Below, in pieces: positions 33,696 to 43,102 of a DNA stretch of 64,000 nucleotides (positions are counted from its first letter, which is position 1; each line of letters starts with the position of its first letter). Location of the stretch: assembly GCA_965246845.1 (NCBI GenBank), contig CBDFFR010000012.1, positions 124,001 through 188,000 of the forward strand. The letters run 5' to 3'. The notes beneath the pieces are model-generated. The model had not been told where the DNA came from. It searched no databases and saw nothing but the letters and a program-made list of their open reading frames with translations. This DNA is from JBBRMW01 sp965246845. Its GTDB lineage: Bacteria; Chloroflexota; Anaerolineae; Aggregatilineales; UBA2796. Position numbers and translations under genes: made by a program.

Positions 33696-35128
33696 ATGAA
33701 CCGTTGGATATTCCTTTTCATCACGATGTTGCTTGCGTTCGGTGGCTTCAACTCCTCGCGTGCGGCTGCGGAACTGACCCCCGGTATTCTCAACGCAGAG
33801 TGGTCGCCGGATGCAAAGGTGCTGGCGGTGTGTACAACGGATGGACGATTGTTGCTATACCATCCTAAAAAAGCACCAACTTTAGTGCCACAAAGGAATT
33901 GTTCAGGAGCGCTCGCATTCAGCCACGATGGAGAGTTGCTTGCGTCTGCACATCAAGGAATTGTTTATATTTGGAAGCTATTAGATGCTTCCCAAGTCGC
34001 AGCGTGGCGAGGCAGTACACAGGGAAAGAGCTACGCGGTTGATTTTTCTGGTGATAACTCGCTTGTTGTAATATCATTTGAGAATTTGCCTGAACTGTAC
34101 TACTCAACTCCTAATACTTCTGGAATTTATGTGTGGAATTACGCGAGAGGCACGATACCTAAATGGTTTCCTTTTTCGCCAGTAGTTCACCTCTTGGATG
34201 GGGTAATTAACGCCGATAACTCGCTTATCGCGACTTCCTTTAATAGTTCGCAAAATGGAAGCGGTGTGAACATCTCGTATTTAGCTCTTTATGGCGAGAG
34301 CGTTGCCGCCGACTCGCGTGCATTGGTTCAACTTCGTCCTCAATTTATGAAACTTCTATTCAGTCCCACAAACCCGCTGCTGTTGGCAACTTTGGATGAA
34401 CTTGGTGTCGTGCGGCTTTGGGACCTCTCCAAAGGTATCGAAAGTCTATCTCTTGTCCAGCCGCAGCGAAACACGAGCGCAATTACATTTAGCCTGGATG
34501 GAAAGCAAATATTTACAGCGGGTGAGGACTGGAAAATTCGGGTTTGGGATGTTGGTTCAGGTACACACATCTCGGTGCAATTTACTCGGTAAATTTCAGT
34601 GCAGATGGAAAGTGGCTTGCAGCCTCAAGTGAGTACAGATACATATCAATTCATGACGCTCTAACAGGGAAATATCGAGTAACAATTCCGGTTCAACAAG
34701 TGCAAAACCTTCAATTCAGCAAAAGCGGAGAACGTCTATATTTTTCGACAGATGAGGGCATACAGCGCTGGGAGCTTCATAAACAACCAGAGCTACATTT
34801 TACACAAAGCGGCGTGTTTTCGTATCCGTACATCTTCTTTCGTCAGGTCTTCGCGTTTACGCTGAAAAATGAGCTGCCCCGCCTCGCCTACTCCGTAACG
34901 CAAGGCAATCGCGGAATACTGATTCTTGATCAAGCATCGGATGACTCGTGGCGTTATACTTCTACTTTGTACCCCGAAAAGCGTGTCGACCACGTTGTAT
35001 TCAGCCCGGACGGAAATCGTGTCGCTGCGTGGCAATTGTTCTCTGACGAACAATCTGATAATACAAGCTATATACAACTCTGGACTATCAGCGACGGCTC
35101 GAAACCCATTCTTCTTCGCATCGAATAA
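33696..35128 (+). pseudogene. Secreted WD40-repeat protein interrupted by a two-base insertion in (AC)3
   Basis: Two overlapping ORFs form one gene: 33696-34592 (signal peptide MNRWIFLFITMLLAF, then blades such as LNAEWSPDAKVLAVCTTDGR) and 34544-35128 (VNFSADGKWLAASS, VVFSPDGNRVAAWQ). The first frame ends soon after RVWDVGSGTHI. Removing one AC from the (AC)3 at 34563-34568 restores a continuous WDVGSGTHLGAIYSVNFSAD reading. GGGGTGA precedes the ATG. The gene is markedly more AT-rich than its neighbours, suggesting acquisition. It may be a real phase-variable slip, a decaying gene or a sequencing error. Confidence 0.8.
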
Positions 35129-35147
35129 GCAACACAGGAACCAACCC

Positions 35148-35651
35148 ATGCTGACCCAAGACGAACGCCGCGCAAAAATCGCCAGCTATGGCCGCAGCTA
35201 CAATGACCTGATCGAAGCGCTCAAGGAAGCGCCACCCGAAATGTGGAAGTACAAGCCCACGCCGAAGGACTGGAGCGTTCACGAAATCCTGATCCATCTG
35301 GGCGATAGCGAGGCGAACAGCATCATGCGCTTTCGCAAGCCCGTCGCGGAGCCGGGTAGTACGCTGATGGTCTATAATCAGGATGGCTTCGCGAACACGC
35401 TGCATTATCACAACCTCAGCACGGATAACGCGCTCGCGCTGCTCAAGGGCGTGCGGACCTCGAACCTTGAACTGCTGCAAACGCTGCCCGATGCGGTCTT
35501 CGCCAACACCGCCGAGCATCCCGCGAATGGCACGATGTCGCTGGATGATATACTCGTGATGTACGAGGCGCATCTCGTCGGCCATATCCGGCAAATCCGC
35601 GAGGTGGTGGCCGCCTACCACCACGCCGAAGGTACAACGAGCGCGAGCTAA
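35148..35651 (+). CDS. DinB-like four-helix protein
   Basis: A 167-residue protein of the DinB/YfiT-like metal-binding superfamily. The three-His pattern is visible: WSVHEILIHLGDSE near residue 45, and YEAHLVGHIRQIREVV near residue 145. Many members are thiol transferases or have no known substrate. A GGA site precedes ATG at 35148. It lies six bases before the tyrA-aroA gene, so it may be the first gene of that operon although no pathway link is evident. Confidence 0.87.
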   Translation: MLTQDERRAKIASYGRSYNDLIEALKEAPPEMWKYKPTPKDWSVHEILIHLGDSEANSIMRFRKPVAEPGSTLMVYNQDGFANTLHYHNLSTDNALALLKGVRTSNLELLQTLPDAVFANTAEHPANGTMSLDDILVMYEAHLVGHIRQIREVVAAYHHAEGTTSAS

Positions 35652-35657
35652 TCACCG

Positions 35658-37826
35658 ATGCAGCTTTCGGAGTGCGATTTCACGATACTCGGCCTCGGCC
35701 TGATGGGGGCATCGCTGGCGCTTGCGCTGCGCGGCAAGGTCCGCTCGCTGACCGGGTACGACATCGACCCGGCGACTGTCAGCGCCGCCGAAACCTTCAT
35801 GGATACGGTCGCCGCCACGCCCGCGCAGGCCGTCGAAGGCGCGGATGTGGTGATCCTCGCGGCTCCGGTGCGCGCGATTTTGCGCCTCATCCCGCAGATT
35901 GCACCGCACCTCAAACCGGGCGCGCTCGTGACGGACCTCGGCAGCACGAAGACGTTCATCGTGAAGGAACTGGCGAAGCTACCGCCGGGCGTCTTCGCGA
36001 TTGGCGGGCATCCGATGTGCGGCAAGGAATCGAGCGGCTACGCGGCGGCGGACCCGGCCATGTACGCGGGCTGCACCTTCGCGCTGTGCGAGACAGGCCG
36101 CGCCGGACCGGATCACATAGCGCTGATTGAAGACTTGGTGCGCGCGGTTGGCGGCAACCCGTACTGGGTAAGCGCAGTCGAGCATGACCGCAACGTCGCG
36201 ATTATCAGCCATTTGCCCTATCTGCTGAGTATGGGGCTGGTCGCGCAGGTCGATGTTCATCCCGCTCGCGAAGCACTCTTCCAACTCGCCTCGACCGGGT
36301 TCAAGGATACGACCCGGCTGGCGGGCAGCGACCTCGCGATGATGGGCGACGTGCTGGCGACGAACACCGATGCGATCTGGCGGGCGCTTTCCGGCTTGCA
36401 ATCGCAGCTCAGTACCTTGCTTGCCTCGTTCAGCAACGATGACACGGACGACCGCCGCTGGCTCGGCACGATCCGCGAGACGCGGCGCGATTGGGGCGCG
36501 GCGTTCCAGAAGAGGACAGAGAAGAAGCTCATGACAGACAGCATTGAAATTCAACCCGTCTCCGGCCCCGTCAACGCGACCGTCCACATCCCCGGCTCAA
36601 AGAGCATCACCAATCGCGCGCTGCTGCTCGCGGCGCTCGCCGATGGCCTCTCGCACTTCGACAACGCGCTGTTCAGCGAAGATAGCCATTGTTTCGTCGA
36701 ATGCCTGCGACAGTTGGGCTTCGGCGTGGCGTCCGATGCGCAGGCCGCGACCTTCGATGTACACGGCCTCGGCGGGCGTGTCCCGGCCACCAGCGCGGAT
36801 TTGTTCGTCGGGAATGCAGGGACGGCGGCGCGTTTCCTGACGGCGGCGGTGTGCATCGGCAGCGGGGAATATCGTTTCGATGGTGTGCCGCGAATGCGCG
36901 AACGCCCGATTGCGCCGCTCCTGAGCGCGCTGCGGCGGCTCGGCGCGGAAGTGAGCGCCGACGATGGACACTTCCCGCTGACGGTCCACGCCAGCGGGCT
37001 GCGCGGTGGCCTGACATCGCTGGATGCGAGCGAGAGCAGCCAGTATCTATCGGCGCTGCTGCTCATTTCGCCGTATGCGGAGCGCGATGTGACCATCGGG
37101 ATCGAAGGCACGCTGGTCAGCCAACCGTACATCGAGACGACGATCCAGATGATGAAACAATTCGGCATCGAAGTCGAACGCGAAGGCTACAAGCGCTTCA
37201 AAGTGCGCGCCGGGCAACGCTATACCGCGCGGCGCTACGGGATCGAGCCGGATGCCAGCAATGCGAGCTATTTCTTCGCGGCGGCAGCGGTCACGGGCGG
37301 GCGCGTGACGGTCCCCTATCTGGGGCGCGACTCGCTGCAAGGCGATATTCATTTCCTCGACGTGCTGGAGCAGATGGGCTGCGCGGTGCGCTATGCCGAA
37401 GACAGCGTGACGGTCACAGGTCCGGCGCAGCTTCGCGGTGTGGAAGTGAACATGAACGCAATTTCAGATACGGTGCAGACTCTTTCCGCGATTGCGCCGT
37501 ATGCCGATGGTCCTGTGACGATCCGCGACGTGCAGCATATCCGGCACAAGGAGACGGACCGTATTCAGGCGGTCGTGACGGAACTGCGCAAACTCGGCGC
37601 GACGGTCGATGAATTCGCGGATGGGTTGCGCGTGCATCCCGGTCCGCTGCACGCGGCAGCGGTCGATACCTATCAGGATCACCGGATGGCGATGGCCTTC
37701 GCGGTATCGGGGCTGCGCACGCCGGGGGTACGCATCAATGACCCCGGTTGCACGCAGAAAACCTTCCCGGATTACTTCCAGCGCTTTCAGACACTCTACA
37801 GCAGCAGCGAGCCTAGCCGGGTATGA
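35658..37826 (+). CDS. tyrA-aroA: Fused prephenate dehydrogenase - EPSP synthase
   Basis: A 722-residue bifunctional protein. Residues 1-291 are a prephenate/arogenate dehydrogenase: Rossmann motif TILGLGLMGASLALAL, TDLGSTKTFIV, and AIGGHPMCGKESSG with the catalytic His. Residues about 292-722 (431, the normal EPSP synthase length) form AroA: IPGSKSITNRALLLAALADG, FVGNAGTAARFLTA, and DTYQDHRMAMAF. There is no stop between the parts, though an in-frame ATG at 36531 with AGAAGAAG before it could also start AroA alone. It catalyses two non-adjacent steps of aromatic amino-acid synthesis. It overlaps aroE by four bases. Confidence 0.95.
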   Translation: MQLSECDFTILGLGLMGASLALALRGKVRSLTGYDIDPATVSAAETFMDTVAATPAQAVEGADVVILAAPVRAILRLIPQIAPHLKPGALVTDLGSTKTFIVKELAKLPPGVFAIGGHPMCGKESSGYAAADPAMYAGCTFALCETGRAGPDHIALIEDLVRAVGGNPYWVSAVEHDRNVAIISHLPYLLSMGLVAQVDVHPAREALFQLASTGFKDTTRLAGSDLAMMGDVLATNTDAIWRALSGLQSQLSTLLASFSNDDTDDRRWLGTIRETRRDWGAAFQKRTEKKLMTDSIEIQPVSGPVNATVHIPGSKSITNRALLLAALADGLSHFDNALFSEDSHCFVECLRQLGFGVASDAQAATFDVHGLGGRVPATSADLFVGNAGTAARFLTAAVCIGSGEYRFDGVPRMRERPIAPLLSALRRLGAEVSADDGHFPLTVHASGLRGGLTSLDASESSQYLSALLLISPYAERDVTIGIEGTLVSQPYIETTIQMMKQFGIEVEREGYKRFKVRAGQRYTARRYGIEPDASNASYFFAAAAVTGGRVTVPYLGRDSLQGDIHFLDVLEQMGCAVRYAEDSVTVTGPAQLRGVEVNMNAISDTVQTLSAIAPYADGPVTIRDVQHIRHKETDRIQAVVTELRKLGATVDEFADGLRVHPGPLHAAAVDTYQDHRMAMAFAVSGLRTPGVRINDPGCTQKTFPDYFQRFQTLYSSSEPSRV

Positions 37827-38695
37827 AGTCGAACGGCGAGACGCAGCTTGTCGGGATCATGGGCTGGCCGGTGGCGCATTCGCTCTCGCCCGTGATGCAC
37901 AATGCGGCCTTCGAGCATCTGGGGCTGAACTGGCGCTATGTGCCGCTCCCGGTGCGCGAGGGTGAGGTCGGGACAGCGATCCGGGGCATGGTCGCGCTCG
38001 GCTTCCGCGGCGTGAACGTGACGATCCCGCACAAGCTGGTTGCGCTTGCCGAGATGGACCGCCTGGGACTGCTGGTAGAACCGATTGGCGCGATCAATAC
38101 GATTGTCGTCAACCCGAAGGATCGCACGCTCGAAGGTCACAATACGGATTACCTCGGCTTTCTGAATGATCTGTACGCGAACAATGTGGTCATGGAGAAG
38201 GGGATGTACGCAGTTATCCTCGGCGCGGGTGGCGCGGCGCGGGCGTGCCTCGCAACCTTGTTGCAGGCGGGCGCGACGGTCGCCATTGTCAACCGCACGC
38301 CGGAAAGCGCGCGGGAACTGGTCGTCCAGATGCAGCCATATACCTCGCGACCGCTCACCGCACACAGCTACGCCGATTTGCCTGCGCTCGCGGAGAATGC
38401 GGCGCTCATCGTGAATTGTACTTCGGTCGGCATGTGGCCGAAAGTTGACGAGTCTCCCTGGCCGGGAGCAGTCACGTTCCCAAAAAACGCTGTACTCTAT
38501 GATACAGTTTATCGCCCAAATCGAACGCGCCTGATGCAAACCTCAGAAGCAGCGGGCGCACGCGCGATTGGCGGAATTGGGATGCTCGTCGGGCAGGGCG
38601 CGGTCGCGTTTGAGATGTGGACGGGGCAGCGTGCGCCCGTCGACGTGATGCGCGCGGCATGTGAAGCGGCGTTGGAGATCGAGGTGAAAGTATGA
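37823..38695 (+). CDS. aroE: Shikimate dehydrogenase
   Basis: A 290-residue NADPH-dependent enzyme reducing 3-dehydroshikimate. Substrate-binding motifs are visible: GWPVAHSLSPVMHNAAF near the N-terminus, NVTIPHKLV with the catalytic Lys, and GHNTDYLGF. The nucleotide loop is VILGAGGAARACLATL and the segment VNCTSVGMWP follows. It overlaps the upstream fusion gene and the downstream racemase gene by four bases each, so it is translated from one coupled message. Confidence 0.96.
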   Translation: MKSNGETQLVGIMGWPVAHSLSPVMHNAAFEHLGLNWRYVPLPVREGEVGTAIRGMVALGFRGVNVTIPHKLVALAEMDRLGLLVEPIGAINTIVVNPKDRTLEGHNTDYLGFLNDLYANNVVMEKGMYAVILGAGGAARACLATLLQAGATVAIVNRTPESARELVVQMQPYTSRPLTAHSYADLPALAENAALIVNCTSVGMWPKVDESPWPGAVTFPKNAVLYDTVYRPNRTRLMQTSEAAGARAIGGIGMLVGQGAVAFEMWTGQRAPVDVMRAACEAALEIEVKV

Positions 38696-39405
38696 AGGTT
38701 ATCGGGTTGATCGGTGGGATGAGCTGGGAGTCGAGCGCCGAATACTACAAGGTCATCAATACGCTCGTGCGGGAGCGGCTAGGCGGGCAGAACAACGCCC
38801 GGACGCTGATGTACACGGTGAATTTTCACGAGGTCGAAGCGATGCAGCGTGAAAACCGCTGGAATGATGCGGGCGCGATGCTTGCGGAGGCGGCGGTCCG
38901 GCTGGAGCGCGGCGGCGCGGAGTTCATACTGCTGTGTACCAATACAATGCACAAGGTCGCGCCTGCTATCCAGGCTGCTGTAAGCATTCCGCTCGTCCAT
39001 ATCGCGACGGCGACGGCAGAGCGCATCAAACAAGCCGGACTCAGCACGATTGGCTTGCTGGGGACGCGCTTCACGATGGAACAGGAGTTTTATCGCGGCA
39101 TTCTTGAACGCGAGTACGGCCTACAGGTTATTATCCCGGACGCCGACGACCGCGCAGAAATTCACCGCATCATTTATGACGAGCTGTGTCAGGGCATCAT
39201 TCGTGACGAGTCGCGCGCCACCTATTCGCAGATTATGGAGCGCTTGCGCGAAGCGGGGGCGCAAGGAATCATCCTCGGCTGTACGGAGATCACGCTCCTC
39301 GTCAAGCCGGGCGATACCGCGCTCCCGACCTTCGATACGACCGCGATCCATGCCGAAGCAGCGGTTGCGCTGGCGCTGCAAGACGAGGCTATTGCAACCG
39401 AATGA
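38692..39405 (+). CDS. Aspartate/glutamate racemase family protein
   Basis: A 237-residue PLP-independent racemase of the YgeA/AspR type. The N-terminal VIGLIGGMSWESSAEYY and both catalytic cysteines are visible: FILLCTNTMHK (about residue 84) and IILGCTEITLL (about 202). It is sandwiched by four-base overlaps between aroE and aroC, an odd place for a racemase. The substrate, Asp, Glu or another amino acid, is not determined by sequence. In this setting it could make D-amino acids for cell wall or act on an unrelated metabolite. Confidence 0.93.
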   Translation: MKVIGLIGGMSWESSAEYYKVINTLVRERLGGQNNARTLMYTVNFHEVEAMQRENRWNDAGAMLAEAAVRLERGGAEFILLCTNTMHKVAPAIQAAVSIPLVHIATATAERIKQAGLSTIGLLGTRFTMEQEFYRGILEREYGLQVIIPDADDRAEIHRIIYDELCQGIIRDESRATYSQIMERLREAGAQGIILGCTEITLLVKPGDTALPTFDTTAIHAEAAVALALQDEAIATE

Positions 39406-40586
39406 TCCGATTTTTCACCGCCGGGGAGTCGCACGGTCCGACGCTCACCGCAATCATCGACGGCATTCCCGCCGGGCTGCCGCTCACGACCGCTGACGTC
39501 GATGCCGAACTTGTGCGCCGCCAGACCGGGTATGGCAAGGGCGGGCGTATGGGTATCGAGAAGGATCACGTCCAGTTTTCGGCGGGCGTGGTCGCCGGGC
39601 ATACGACGGGCGCGCCGATTGCACTGCACGTCGAGAACCGTGATTACAAGAACTGGGCGGAGAAGGACATCGCGCCGATGGTCGTGCCGCGTCCCGGACA
39701 CGCCGACCTGACGGGCGCGCAAAAATATGGCTATCGCGATTTGCGGCTCTCGCTGGAACGGTCGAGCGCGCGGGAGACGACGATGCGCGTGGCGGTCGGC
39801 GCGGTCTGCAAGCGTCTGCTCGCGGAGTTTGGAATACGGGTACAGGGCTATGTCACCGCGATTGGCGAGGTCGAGGCCGCGCTGCCTGACTCGCAAACCT
39901 ATGAGGAGCGTTACATCGCTGCCGAAGCAAGCGAGGTGCGTTGCCCGGATGAGACGGCGAGCGAACGCATGAAGCAGACGATTTACGACTGTATGCAGGC
40001 GAAGGATACGCTTGGCGGGATCATCGAAGTCGTGGCGCTTGGCCTGCCGCCGGGTCTCGGCTCGCATGTGCAGTGGGATCGCAAGCTGGATGGGCGGCTG
40101 CTCGGCGCGGTTGGGAGCGTCCACGCGATCAAGGGTGTGGAGATCGGGCGGGCGTTCGATATGGCGCGGCTGCCCGGCACGCAGGTCCACGACGCGATAT
40201 TAACAGATGGGACGGCCATCACGCGGGGCAGCAACCGCGCGGGCGGGCTGGAAGGCGGCATCACGACAGGCGAACCGCTGATCATCCGCGCCGCGATGAA
40301 GCCCATCGCGACCACGCTCAACCCGCTGCAATCGGTCAACCTCGCGACGGGCGAACCCGCGCCGATTGTCTATGAGCGCAGCGACTTTTGCCCGGTCCCG
40401 CGCGGCGTGCCGATCATCGAGGCGATGGTCGCGATTGTGCTGGCCGATGCGCTACTGGAAAAGCTGGGTGGCGATTCGGTTGAGGAGATGCGCCCGCGCT
40501 TCGCGAGCCTGCGCGGGAATCGGGTTGCGGATGTGCCGATGGATGATGTGACGTGGCGGTTCGGGTATGAATTCAATTCCCCATGA
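39402..40586 (+). CDS. aroC: Chorismate synthase
   Basis: A 394-residue FMN-dependent enzyme converting EPSP to chorismate. Signatures: FFTAGESHGPTLTAIIDG at the start, RQTGYGKGGRMGIEKD, RPGHADLTGAQKYGY and the C-terminal GNRVADVPMDD. It is the last gene of the coupled aromatic operon. Its end overlaps the convergent TetR gene by 14 bases. Confidence 0.97.
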   Translation: MIRFFTAGESHGPTLTAIIDGIPAGLPLTTADVDAELVRRQTGYGKGGRMGIEKDHVQFSAGVVAGHTTGAPIALHVENRDYKNWAEKDIAPMVVPRPGHADLTGAQKYGYRDLRLSLERSSARETTMRVAVGAVCKRLLAEFGIRVQGYVTAIGEVEAALPDSQTYEERYIAAEASEVRCPDETASERMKQTIYDCMQAKDTLGGIIEVVALGLPPGLGSHVQWDRKLDGRLLGAVGSVHAIKGVEIGRAFDMARLPGTQVHDAILTDGTAITRGSNRAGGLEGGITTGEPLIIRAAMKPIATTLNPLQSVNLATGEPAPIVYERSDFCPVPRGVPIIEAMVAIVLADALLEKLGGDSVEEMRPRFASLRGNRVADVPMDDVTWRFGYEFNSP

Positions 40587-41190
40587 CCGGGATTAAGTAG
40601 CGCAGATACACCGCCTCAAGTTCCTCGAAAACCTCATCGAGTGTGAGTTCGCCACTCGTCCCGGCCAGTGTGAGCAGTGCCTTCATGATCATCATGCACA
40701 CGAGCGCATACTTACGCCGCTCCTTCGCGCTCAAATTCGGGCGGGCGACTGCAAGCGCTATGTCGTTGCGTGCGAGGATGGCGTCATCCATTACGCGGAT
40801 CGCTTCCGTGAGGAACGATGAACCGATTGAACTGGCGAAGATGACCTGAAAATCGCGATTGTCGCGCAGGAATGCTTTCAGGGGGATGAGTGTTGCCTTG
40901 ATACTCTCCTCAAGGCTCATACTCGCGTAACCTTCTATATTCATCGCGCTGAAAACGACGCTTGCGCGTTCGACGTAGCGCTCCACCAGCACCTTGAGTA
41001 TTGCCTCTTTATTCGCAAAAAACTGGTAGAGCGACCCGACCGACGTTTTGGCGCGCGCCGCAATTGCAACGATGGCCGTGTTCTCGTAACCAACCTCGGC
41101 AAAGACTTCAGATGCGGCGTTCAATATGACGTCGATCCGATCCTGTCCACGTTGCTGCTTTGGTTGCGCGCGTAGTGCTTCATTTGACAT
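40573..41190 (-). CDS. TetR-family repressor
   Basis: About 205 residues. The N-terminal helix-turn-helix reads RIDVILNAASEVFAEVGYEN, then TAIVAIAARAKTSVGSLYQFFANKEA, standard for TetR. The C-terminal ligand domain begins near residue 75 and ends ELEAVYLRYLIPVMGN. I chose ATG at 41190 with AGAGGG nine bases upstream. It is divergent from the alpha/beta hydrolase gene, and a 24-bp palindrome lies between them, so it probably represses that gene and itself. The ligand is unknown. Confidence 0.92.
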   Translation of the reverse strand: MSNEALRAQPKQQRGQDRIDVILNAASEVFAEVGYENTAIVAIAARAKTSVGSLYQFFANKEAILKVLVERYVERASVVFSAMNIEGYASMSLEESIKATLIPLKAFLRDNRDFQVIFASSIGSSFLTEAIRVMDDAILARNDIALAVARPNLSAKERRKYALVCMMIMKALLTLAGTSGELTLDEVFEELEAVYLRYLIPVMGN

Positions 41191-41237
41191 GCAATTAACC
41201 CTCTTGACAGCGCTCAATTCTATCCTATACTTTTGAT

Positions 41238-41261
41238 TACGAATATGAATTCATATTCGTA
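41238..41261. promoter_or_regulatory. Perfect 24-bp palindrome, probable TetR operator
   Basis: The half-site TACGAATATGAA (41238-41249) is followed immediately by its exact reverse complement (41250-41261), centred on GAATTC. It lies 20 bases before the hydrolase ATG and 48 bases from the TetR start, as expected for an operator controlling both. A TATACT-like -10 for the hydrolase is seen at 41226-41231. Confidence 0.8.
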
Positions 41262-41281
41262 TCTAATGAGGAGAGCCGATC

Positions 41282-42088
41282 ATGCAGCGTACACTTGCCG
41301 TCGAAAATGCAAACATCGTCTACGAAGAATGTGGCGCGGGTGTGCCAATGCTCCTGCTACACGGCTCGCCGGATACGGGCGCAATGTGGTCTCCGCTGAT
41401 GGATCAGCTCGCGGAACGCGCGCGTTGCATCGCGCCGGATTTGCCCGGCTTTGGCGGTTCGACGCTGCCGAACGATTTTTCACTATCGCTCGACCATATG
41501 GCAGATTTTGTGCGTGGCCTGCTTGATACACTCAAAATCACGGAACCCGTCGTACTCACAATGACCGACTTCGGGGCGCACTATGGTCTCGCGTTCGCCG
41601 TGAAATATCCAGAGCGTATACGCGGCCTCGTGATCTCCAACACGAACTTCTTCCGCGATTATCAGTGGCACTCGTTCGCACGGATGTATCGAACGCCGCT
41701 GCTCGGAGAATTTCTGATCGCGGCAAGCTCCAAAGGCACGATCTCGAAAGCGATGAAAAAATATGCGCCTGCGCTCCCGGAAAGCTATTTGGAGACGTCA
41801 TACAACGCGGGCTTTGGCTCTCCGAAGGTGCGTAAAACCATTCTGCGCATGTACCGCGAGCGCAATTCGCGTGATTTTATCGGATGGGATGATCAACTCG
41901 TTGAGCTGCTCAAGACCAAACCCGCGCTTGTGCAATGGGGTGATCGCGATCCATTTATCACGCCCGGTTTTGCGGAACGGTTCGGCGCGCGGGAAGTCCA
42001 CCACTTTGCAGAGTATAGCCACTGGCTCCCGCTGGAAGCGCCAGAGGCCTACGCCGCGAAGCTGCTTCCTTGGCTCGCAACGATTTAG
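41282..42088 (+). CDS. Alpha/beta hydrolase with aspartate nucleophile (haloalkane dehalogenase/epoxide hydrolase-like)
   Basis: A 268-residue alpha/beta hydrolase. The oxyanion-side motif is LLLHGSPDTG; the nucleophile elbow reads LTMTDFGAHYG, so the nucleophile is Asp and not Ser, as in haloalkane dehalogenases and epoxide hydrolases. The acid is Asp in VQWGDRDPF and the base His in EYSHWLPLEAPE. AGGAG precedes ATG. The divergent TetR gene and shared operator suggest substrate-induced expression, for instance by an epoxide or halogenated compound; the substrate is inference. Confidence 0.88.
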   Translation: MQRTLAVENANIVYEECGAGVPMLLLHGSPDTGAMWSPLMDQLAERARCIAPDLPGFGGSTLPNDFSLSLDHMADFVRGLLDTLKITEPVVLTMTDFGAHYGLAFAVKYPERIRGLVISNTNFFRDYQWHSFARMYRTPLLGEFLIAASSKGTISKAMKKYAPALPESYLETSYNAGFGSPKVRKTILRMYRERNSRDFIGWDDQLVELLKTKPALVQWGDRDPFITPGFAERFGAREVHHFAEYSHWLPLEAPEAYAAKLLPWLATI

Positions 42089-43102
42089 TCAGGCGGGTTC
42101 GTGATCCGGCGTCGCGTTGTCGTGCAGGACAGTTAGCGCCGGGTCGAGCGTCTTGAGCCACTCCGCGACGAAGCGCACCGCTAGATGCGTCCCGGTGGTC
42201 GCACGCGGGACACCTATCGGCGCAAGCCGCACCACGAAGCGCTCTCCGCGCGCGGCGATGGCGATCCCTAGCCGCTGCTCGATGTACGGCTCATCGACAA
42301 AAGTATCGATCAGGATTTCGGTCTTGCGCGCGTCCTGATAGGCATCCAGCAGCCGGATATGGACCTCGCCCTCGTTTCGGTTCTGGCGCTCGAAAGCGTT
42401 CTGGATTTGATCGAGCGTGAGCGTGCTTTGAATGACAATATTCGACAAGTCGGCCTCTTCGCGCGGTGGCTGGGTAGGAATGGCGGGCAGTTCGATGGTG
42501 GTGAAGTCGCGCCGCCACTCGAAATAATGGGGTGTGACGCCCTGCGTCCGCGCTTTGCGCTCGTAGCGTGTGACGGTGCGCCCCGGAATGGCGTCAATCC
42601 ACGCGGTTTTGTGCGTGTTGGCGAGACCGCGCGTGACTGCAAGATCGGCGGCGATGCTCTCTGCGTAGGGGCGCACATCCGTCGCGATAGTCAACGGCGC
42701 GCCGGGTTTGAGCCGCGAAGTGAACAATGCGAGCGAATGCGCGGTGAGCAGGCGGCGGTGTGCGTGTCCGGTCTTCGGGAATGGGTCGGGGAAGTTGATA
42801 AACAGCGCGTCGATGCTCTCCGGAGGGAGCAGATACGCGAAGGTCATCACCGCGTCGCCATCGATCAGGCGCACATTCGGACGCGGGTGGCGCGTCAGAC
42901 GGCCTTCGGTCTCGTTCAGGCTGTAATGCGCAGTCTCGATTCCCAGAATATTCGAGTCGGGGTGCTGCTGCGCCAGCGCAAGCAAAAAGGTCCCGCCGCC
43001 GAACCCGATTTCAACGATGAGCGGCGCGGACCGCCCGAAAAGCGCCGCCAAATCTGCGGGCCAATCGAGCCAGACGGCTTTATGTGTGAGGTGCGTTGTC
43101 AT
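42089..43102 (-). CDS. trmB: tRNA (guanine-N7)-methyltransferase with C-terminal extension
   Basis: About 337 residues; typical TrmB is near 220. The catalytic part is plain: LIVEIGFGGGTFLLAL (SAM motif), LGIETAHYSLNE, INFPDPFPKTGHAHRRL and the GVTPHYFEWRR end. About 120 further residues follow (from about 218) rich in charged and aromatic segments, such as IHIRLL-like VHIRLLDAYQDARKTEILID and LAVRFVAEWLKTLDP, of no recognised family. It modifies G46 in tRNA variable loops. The ATG overlaps the lipoate-ligase-like gene stop in an ATGA arrangement. Confidence 0.93.
   Translation of the reverse strand: MTTHLTHKAVWLDWPADLAALFGRSAPLIVEIGFGGGTFLLALAQQHPDSNILGIETAHYSLNETEGRLTRHPRPNVRLIDGDAVMTFAYLLPPESIDALFINFPDPFPKTGHAHRRLLTAHSLALFTSRLKPGAPLTIATDVRPYAESIAADLAVTRGLANTHKTAWIDAIPGRTVTRYERKARTQGVTPHYFEWRRDFTTIELPAIPTQPPREEADLSNIVIQSTLTLDQIQNAFERQNRNEGEVHIRLLDAYQDARKTEILIDTFVDEPYIEQRLGIAIAARGERFVVRLAPIGVPRATTGTHLAVRFVAEWLKTLDPALTVLHDNATPDHEPA

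Noticed and set aside
35658..37826. TyrA and AroA as two separate genes
   Set aside because: No stop or frameshift lies between them; the internal ATG at 36531 makes free AroA possible but the reading frame is continuous.
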